Shown here one piece after another: positions 58,118 through 64,000 of a DNA stretch of 64,000 nucleotides. This DNA is from Mauremys mutica. Taxonomy: Eukaryota > Chordata > Testudines > Geoemydidae. Each line of letters starts with the position of its first letter. Positions within the stretch are counted from its first letter, which is position 1. The notes under the pieces were generated by a model, which was not told the DNA's origin, did no database searches, and worked only from the letters and a program-made list of their open reading frames with translations. The DNA lies in NCBI RefSeq assembly GCF_020497125.1, contig NC_059081.1, positions 16,401,105 to 16,465,104 on the forward strand, given 5' to 3'. The translations under genes and the position numbers were made by a program.

Positions 58118-58888
58118 CATCTTTTTTATGGTCTCACTTTATGGGCACTGAAATATTCTCTTTCCACTCCTATTCCCTCTGTGGTACTACAACTCTAATA
58201 AAGGGAGTTAATAAACATTGTGTATATTCTAAAGATAATATTGAAAACTGCAAAATTGCATATGCATTTTATAATTGGTGTGGAAAAAGGGGGAGATCTA
58301 ATCCTCTTGGACCCCCTCTCGCTCTCTTTCCTCCCTTTGATGGTAAGCAGCAAATTTTAATTAGCTTCATTTCCATGATTCAGTCATGCATATGTAATCT
58401 TTGTTCACACTTTTATAAAGTAAAATTAAGTGAAAGAAATTGGGTAATAATAGAAAGCTTGTCTGAGCAGAACAAATTTGAATTATCAAACATAAGGAAA
58501 GATGACTGGGGCTACAGGGCTTGAAGTTCTGCAAGGTTTGAGGTGGTTTCTCTGAAACAGGACTGCATAAATAATCCATTGAAACAGGTGCTGATTATCT
58601 AGTTATTGGCATCCTTTGTTCGTTATGTACTTGGGCTGCCTAGGTGTAGAGATAACCACTGAATATGAGGAGGCTGCTTAATAATATTTTTCTAATGCTC
58701 CTATTTTATCTTGAGATAAAATGTGACCTGAACTTGTCTAGTTAATAAAAATTACTATTTGAACCCACTTTTCTTGGATTTAGTATTAGAACAGCTCATC
58801 ATACGGGACCTTCCATGATTACAGCTGCTAAAGTTATTATGCCATTTTGGGAAAAACAACTTGCATTGTTACTGTGAAGTTTTCCTAA
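58118..58888. other. Gene-free stretch
   Basis: AT-rich. A 127-codon frame at 58141-58524 shows no motif. Nothing supported. Confidence 0.45.
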
Positions 58889-58942
58889 CCCATACAGCCC
58901 CCCTAAATCAATGGGCCCATACAGCCCCCCTAAATCAATGGG
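58889..58942. repeat. Perfect 27-bp tandem duplication
   Basis: The unit begins CCCATACAGCCCCCC and ends TCAATGGG. The two copies (58889-58915 and 58916-58942) are identical, implying a recent duplication or ongoing homogenisation. Confidence 0.9.
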
Positions 58943-60248
58943 CCCAGGGATTACTTCAGGAGCCTTTAGTGTCCTGGGGTGAAACTAAAACTAGAGTGTA
59001 TTAAATTCAGTCCCTCTGGGATGAGGCAGGGAAGAGGGAAATACAGTCTAATCCCTGCCAGTCATGATTATTGGAAGGAATGAGTGTGATTAGGATCCCT
59101 ATCTGTATTATTTTTATCTAGCAGGGGGGAAAAATGGCAATGTAAAGAGATACTATTAATCTGTTTATGCCTAGAGTTTGATTTACTTTAAAACTTGTTA
59201 GAACACCCTTTACATTCTAAATAGGTATTTTATAAACCCATCAGCTCATCACCAGTACTTTATTTATTTACACTAAGAAAACTATTTGTTTATATAGGGC
59301 TGCAATCAAAATATTGGTCTGGCTCCTCAGCTAGCGTAAATCAAGCCAGCCCTATTGAAGTCAATCAAATTATACCTGAAGGGAGGCTTAGGCCCCCTTT
59401 ATTTTGCTCTGCTGCATCACAACCACTCAGGAGGAATGTGCTGATTAAACAGAATGTAAAAGCAGAGCAACAAAGGAGGTTAAAATCAGCGTAGAGCAAA
59501 AGCCTGAATCCTGCTCAGAGGGAAGCTAGTGAATGAATCTTCTCTCTCCAGTGTGCACCTCCCACACCAACCCCACCTTTGTTTATCTCCTGGCTGGTAG
59601 GTTCAGGGTAAAGGCCTGTTACAGCAGCAGGTATCTGATTTCAGGAATTGGAGGCTGCTTGTTTTGAAAGGCTGTTGCACTTTTTCCCTCCTACCCACCT
59701 GACTGCTGATCAGTGACCACATCCTGTCTCTGCCTCAGCCACAGGTTAATGTTAAACGAGAGCAGCTGCACAAACTCTTTTGTCATCCCCAAGTTTGCAG
59801 TAGTGGAAGCCTGGGTGCAAGGTGTGCTCTGCAAGGCAGCAGATAACAGCGGTGAATGGAAGAAGTACAGCTCTGCAGGTCATTGTCTGGAGTGTTTGAG
59901 AAAATAGAACTGATTTCAGCAGAGACGAGAGAAGGAAGAATGAAAAGAAATTTGTTTCATCCATCATAAGAAAAGGGGAATGCCTGCTGAGAACTACCCT
60001 CTCTCCTCCCCACCACGCCTGTGCTGGATTATTGACACAGTCTCTGTAACTAACAAACCAGCTTTGATTCAGGTCAGGTGTGGCTTGTAGAGTCTCTTTC
60101 ACTGCAGCCTGCTTGTACCAGCTTGTGAATGTGAAGGGAGGAAGAGGGATCTATTTACTGCTTTATTTTGAAGATTGGAGGGAGTTGGTAAGCAGAGTCT
60201 CTCTGCCCCCCGCCCCCCACTTTTCCTTGTATTTTCCTGGACTTGGTC
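58943..60248 (+). other. Upstream region and 5' UTR of GPR39
   Basis: No other gene is seen. Local GC content rises from about 59500 towards the start codon, and a GC-rich GCCCCCCGCCCCCCAC motif lies at 60206-60221. No TATA box or transcription start can be fixed from the sequence. Pyrimidine-rich tracts followed by AG (e.g. about 59540-59550) leave open a spliced leader exon. 59310-59400 contains an old repeat piece. Confidence 0.4.
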
Positions 60249-61116
60249 ATGGCGCAGCAAAGTGGCCAGGCAAATTGCTCTCATGTCATTGATCACAGTC
60301 ATGTCCCAGAGTTTGAGGTTGCGCTGTGGATCAAGATCACTCTTGCCTTCGTCTACATCTTTATCTTTGTGGCGGGGATCCTGGGCAACAGTATCACCAT
60401 CCAGACCACCAAAGTGCTGCAGAGGAAAGGCTATCTGCAGAAAGAGGTCACTGACCATATGGTGAGCTTGGCCTGTTCCGACTTGCTGGTCATCCTGCTG
60501 GGGATGCCTGTGGAGTTCTTCAGCATTATCTGGAGCCCCTTCTCCACCTCAAATGGCAACGTGGCCTGCAAGCTGTACTGCTTCCTCTTCGAGGCCTGCA
60601 GCTATGCCACCATACTGCACGTGGCCACCCTCAGCTTCGAGAGGTACGTTGCCATCTGCCACCCCTTCAAGTTCAGGGTTGCCTCTGGACCCCATAAGGC
60701 CAAGATACTCATTGCCTTTGTCTGGGTCATCTCCATCCTGGTGGCCCTGCCCCTGCTCTTTGCAATGGGCACTGAATACCCCCTAGAAGTTGTCCCTGAT
60801 CACCGAGGGGTGACTGCCTGTATCACACCTACCTCCAGACACAGCTGGGCTAACCTGAAGCTCAATGTCACTATATGTACAAATCTTGCTTCCAAGTGGA
60901 CGGTCTTCCAGTCCAGCATCTTCAGCGCCTTCATTGTGTACATCGTGGTGCTGATATCGGTGGCCTTCATGTGCCGCAGCATGATGAAAACTCTGATGAT
61001 CCTCAAGAATGGGACTGTGACGGTTCAGGGGGTACGAAGTCACCAGGAGCAGTATCTAAGGAAAAATGAAAGCATGGAGGGCAAGAACTCCAGGAAACAG
61101 ACCATCCTCTTCCTAG
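60249..61116 (+). CDS. GPR39: GPR39, zinc-sensing G protein-coupled receptor, coding exon 1 (partial gene)
   Basis: GPR39 is a plasma-membrane class A receptor of the ghrelin/neurotensin group, activated by extracellular zinc. The ATG at 60249 has G at -3 and G at +4. The 289 full codons cover the N-terminus, TM1 (about 28-51), TM2 (68-92), TM3 (105-131), TM4 (151-174), TM5 (215-243) and the third intracellular loop. The zinc-binding pair is kept as [10 protein letters not shown] with His16 and His18 (human His17/His19). Cys10 and Cys191 can form the extra disulfide, and Cys107-Cys210 the canonical one. ERY is at 131-133, an N-glycosylation site is at Asn9, and the GNS motif is in TM1. The exon stops after QTILFL with CTAG|GTAAGG, as in mammals, where a second exon encodes TM6-TM7 and the tail. 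That exon is outside the window. The frame is intact with no sign of damage. Confidence 0.97.
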
Positions 61117-61122
61117 GTAAGG
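61117..61122 (+). other. GPR39: Splice donor of GPR39 intron 1
   Basis: CCTAG|GTAAGG at the exact place where mammalian GPR39 exon 1 ends. The intron interrupts a codon after its first base (phase 1). Confidence 0.9.
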
Positions 61123-64000
61123 GCATGTTTTATTTGCAGGGGTTGGGAAGAAACTTAGAGGTATCTCCCTCACCCTGCCAAGGCCCAAATGTGTATTGAA
61201 GTATGGGATGCAGGTCCAAAATGACGGAGGCCCCAGAATTTAAGAAAATTATTCATATAGCTAAATAAATCACTCGATTTCCTCACTTTTGTGGTTCTTC
61301 ATTCTTGATTGAAAATAACTTTAACAATTAAAGTGATGGGACCCCAAGCTGGTGTGGAATGTGGGACTGAAAATGAATAGTGTCTCTCAAATGGCACAAC
61401 TGAGGGCTATTCCTGGATGAACAGTTCTCATACCATCTGCAACCCTTGGCTTTCTACACAAAGGCCAAGGCTGGGTGTTTTCATTCCAGTCTTTTTTTTT
61501 TAAGGGACCCTTTACATTTTAAGTAATATATTTTAAAAAACCTGATTCCCTGGGCTGTGTCTTATTAACATTCTACCACATTAAAGCAATGGGGAGGGAG
61601 GTAAGTCACTAAGTAAAATCCAATTTACTTTTTGTATTTATGCTGCCTGGTTACACTCTTGTGTTTCTTTCCCTGTGGACAAATGAAACTGGCCTCACTG
61701 TGGTATACAGTGTTAGTCTGGTAGGCAGGGCAGAGGGATAGTGACTTGGTGTCAACCTCTTCCTTCTGCCATTTTTTTCCCCTTAAATTCTTGAATATGT
61801 GGCTGTTGCAAAAATGTGTTGTCTCACAAGATCTAAATCTCAGCCAATTCTGATGCATGTCCTGCTACCTGTGCTGAACTTTGTCAATTGTTGCTATATT
61901 TAAGTTGAATGTTAATTGACTGAAATTAGGCTGGAGAGTTCATTTGGTCTAACAGGTTGCTGTTGCTCTGGTTTGTTTGCTTTTTTTCCTCTGGTCTTAT
62001 CTGAAGGCCCATAACCTTGGAATGACGTCTGATTCTGATCTCTCTCGCCACATTTGTCAGACTAGGACTAATCAAGTTGTCATTTCACCAACTTGGAATC
62101 TTTCCAGGCTGTGATCCATGGAGCCTCCACCTCCAGTTGAGGGTCTTAGAAGTGCTCTTAATCATGTCCTGCTTGAATTACAGCAAAATCCTCATTGTGC
62201 TGGCTTGCTTAATACAATAGTGGCTATGGTAAATGGACAAGCTAGTGGACAAAGTAGGATTTCAGTGCAGCTTTTTGGCACTCTGATATCTCAGGAAGGG
62301 GGTTGACGCAAATAGGCTTTTCCACTTAGAAAACCTTGCAGAGATTAACACTGACTGTCCTATATTCTCCTAGCTAGCCATAGTCTCGCTGTTATCCACA
62401 GCCCACCAAGCCTTTTCTAGAGGTCTATGGAATAGGGGGAAAGAAATGGATAACCAGGAATTCTAGCTATAGTGAAAGGAGACTCGGGGTCTCTCTCTGG
62501 CCCCTTCTGCATTATGTCTGGGTCAGGATTGCAGGCCCAATTAAAAGATACCATGTAGAAAGGTCTAACCTAACTCCTGTAATTACTTTTAATCTGGTTA
62601 CTGAGATGTATTGGATAACAGATGTGCCCAAATACATGCGTGAAGTGTTCTGCAGGATTCAAATGTGAGAAATTAAGCTTCAGGCCACATGCTTTATTTT
62701 GTCAAAACACTTGTCTGGTCCTTGTGTCTAAAGTGCATTTTTTGAGAAGGAACACTCTGGTTACTGTGGTTCTCTAATGATACTGCAAACTATTTTGGGA
62801 TCATTTGGAATGAAAGGCACAGTATAAACGTGGTATAGCGCCACTGAAATGTATGTTGTTTTATCTGAACTGCCTTCTGGGATGGAAGGCAATGACTAAT
62901 GCACGTTGCATGGAGCAAGGGGGAGAGAAGGTATTGCTGTTTAAGGTCTTTGTTACAGTGGGACCTTTCAGATATCTGTGGAACTTGCTCCCCTCACAAA
63001 TTGTCCACATTTACATTTAAGTCCAGTTTAAGGCCCCAATCCTGCCATAAACTCTATGTGGGTACAGAGGGGAAACTAAATTATTGTGGCTTTTCTTCCC
63101 ATTTATCCCCCATCACTCTGTCTGGAGTGGTTTACAACCTTGAGTGCCAACCTCAGGGCAGACGCCCCAAACGGGTGGTATGTTCTATTATTAGATTTCA
63201 TCAACTCAGTAACAAGCGTGTCCTCCTAAAGCGTCATAACAGTCTTACCATGGAGTCGCAGACAGTCCCATTGGACACTCCAGTCTATCTTGCCATCCAG
63301 GCAAGCTGGATTTAGCAATGGTTCGTTGGTATACACCAAAGATATCATAAGAATTATGCTATTCAGGTTGCTGCCAGTTCCAGGAGACCAGTCACTCACC
63401 CCCATGTCAAATTGTACCTCTGATCTCACACCGAAGACAACACGTAGCCAATCCTTAATCCTAAACTTTAAGAAAAGAAATGAAATTACAGGTTAAAGCA
63501 GGCAAACATATATACGCAAATGAGTTAGTCTGTAGTGCCAAAAGACGAGAGTTGTCGTAATCTGTCAGCACTGAATGCCTTTTAGGGCTAATCCAGGTTG
63601 ACCCTGGGGATCTCTGCTTCTGTTTCATAGCTCTAGCCCTCTGAGAGTCTCAACAGCAAAAGATGAAAAATGTGCTATTTTTATTTCCTTCTTTCAGAAT
63701 TCAAACTGCTGGGTTGAGCTCTTTTGTACGGAGCCTCTTCATGCTTGTGAAGGGGCAATTAACAAAGTCTTTGTATTGTAATGTCTCACAATGGCCCATT
63801 TAGTTTTGGTAGCCTTGATGAACAGGAGACAATCCCTGCTGAGAGGGTTTATGGTTTCATAGCAAACATTTCTTTTTTTTTTAACAGATATTCTAAGTGA
63901 GATTAATGCATGCAGCAATTTACAAGCATTTCGTAAAGTCTAAACACTAAACCCATGGTTATAAGTTCAATATCCATCTTAACCATGCTGATACACAGGT
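61117..64000 (+). other. GPR39: GPR39 intron 1, 5' part
   Basis: Non-coding. A T-rich run is at 61492-61501. 63100-63720 looks TE-derived: phrases such as GCCAATCCTTAATCCTAAAC and AGGTTAAAGCAGGCAAACAT recall a repeat common in turtles (possibly the antisense flank of an LTR element), but no termini were found. The 62-codon frame at 62118-62306 is considered chance. Confidence 0.6.

Noticed and set aside
59713..59907. Upstream coding exon of GPR39
   Set aside because: The known GPR39 N-terminus starts at the ATG at 60249 and aligns from there; the upstream frame has no similarity.
62118..62306. 62-codon frame in GPR39 intron 1
   Set aside because: Short, no domain, and does not resemble GPR39 exon 2 (no TM6/TM7).

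Overview
The window is vertebrate nuclear DNA, almost certainly from a cryptodiran turtle. The evidence is two tortoise-type Cry (tRNA/CR1-tailed) SINEs, several CR1 LINE 3' ends, DIRS and PIF/Harbinger elements, and many hAT and Harbinger MITEs of the kinds typical of turtle genomes. Only one host gene is recognisable: the first coding exon of GPR39, a zinc-sensing class A GPCR, at 60249-61116 on the + strand, followed by a canonical splice donor. About 60 kb of upstream intergenic sequence precedes it, and the last 2.9 kb is the start of its large intron 1. I see no bacterial-style operons, CRISPR arrays or rRNA/tRNA genes.

Layout. 1-3.5 kb: a decayed DIRS (tyrosine-recombinase) retroelement split by a Tigger-type MITE. 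5.6-7.9 kb: a PIF/Harbinger copy with a frameshifted transposase. 8-18.8 kb: mostly unassigned sequence with MIR-like SINE pieces and GC-rich MITE/LTR-like islands at 12.4-13.9 kb. 18.8-23.7 kb: a second Harbinger with a broken transposase (+) and Myb/SANT-like gene (-), itself hit by a CR1 and a hAT MITE. 23.8-30.5 kb: a hAT MITE, two Cry SINEs around a long palindrome, an unexplained 309-codon open frame and an old CR1. 30.5-36.1 kb: a Harbinger-type MITE that received a complete young Ty3/gypsy retrotransposon. 38-42.7 kb: GC-rich island, CR1 3' end and a 1.06-kb hAT MITE. 45.7-50.05 kb: a Harbinger with both ends and TTA target duplications but deleted genes. 50.6-53.1 kb: a dead gypsy pol cut by a hAT MITE. 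54.2-56.2 kb: a three-level nest (Harbinger MITE > solo LTR > hAT MITE). 57.7-58.1 kb: CR1 3' end. 60.2-64 kb: GPR39 exon 1 and intron.

The most notable object is the Ty3/gypsy element at 30733-35343 (- strand). It has 191-bp LTRs that differ at one base, a 5-bp target duplication, a primer-binding site matching the 3' end of tRNA-Ser(GCT), a polypurine tract and one uninterrupted 1336-codon gag-pol frame. It appears to be a recent insertion, but one catalytic aspartate of RNase H reads as glycine. I found no evidence of a wholly new biological system. The value of the window lies in its precisely resolvable nested insertions and the young gypsy copy. Nested-insertion boundaries were read by eye from target duplications and terminal repeats; family names rest on recalled family features and were not checked against a database.
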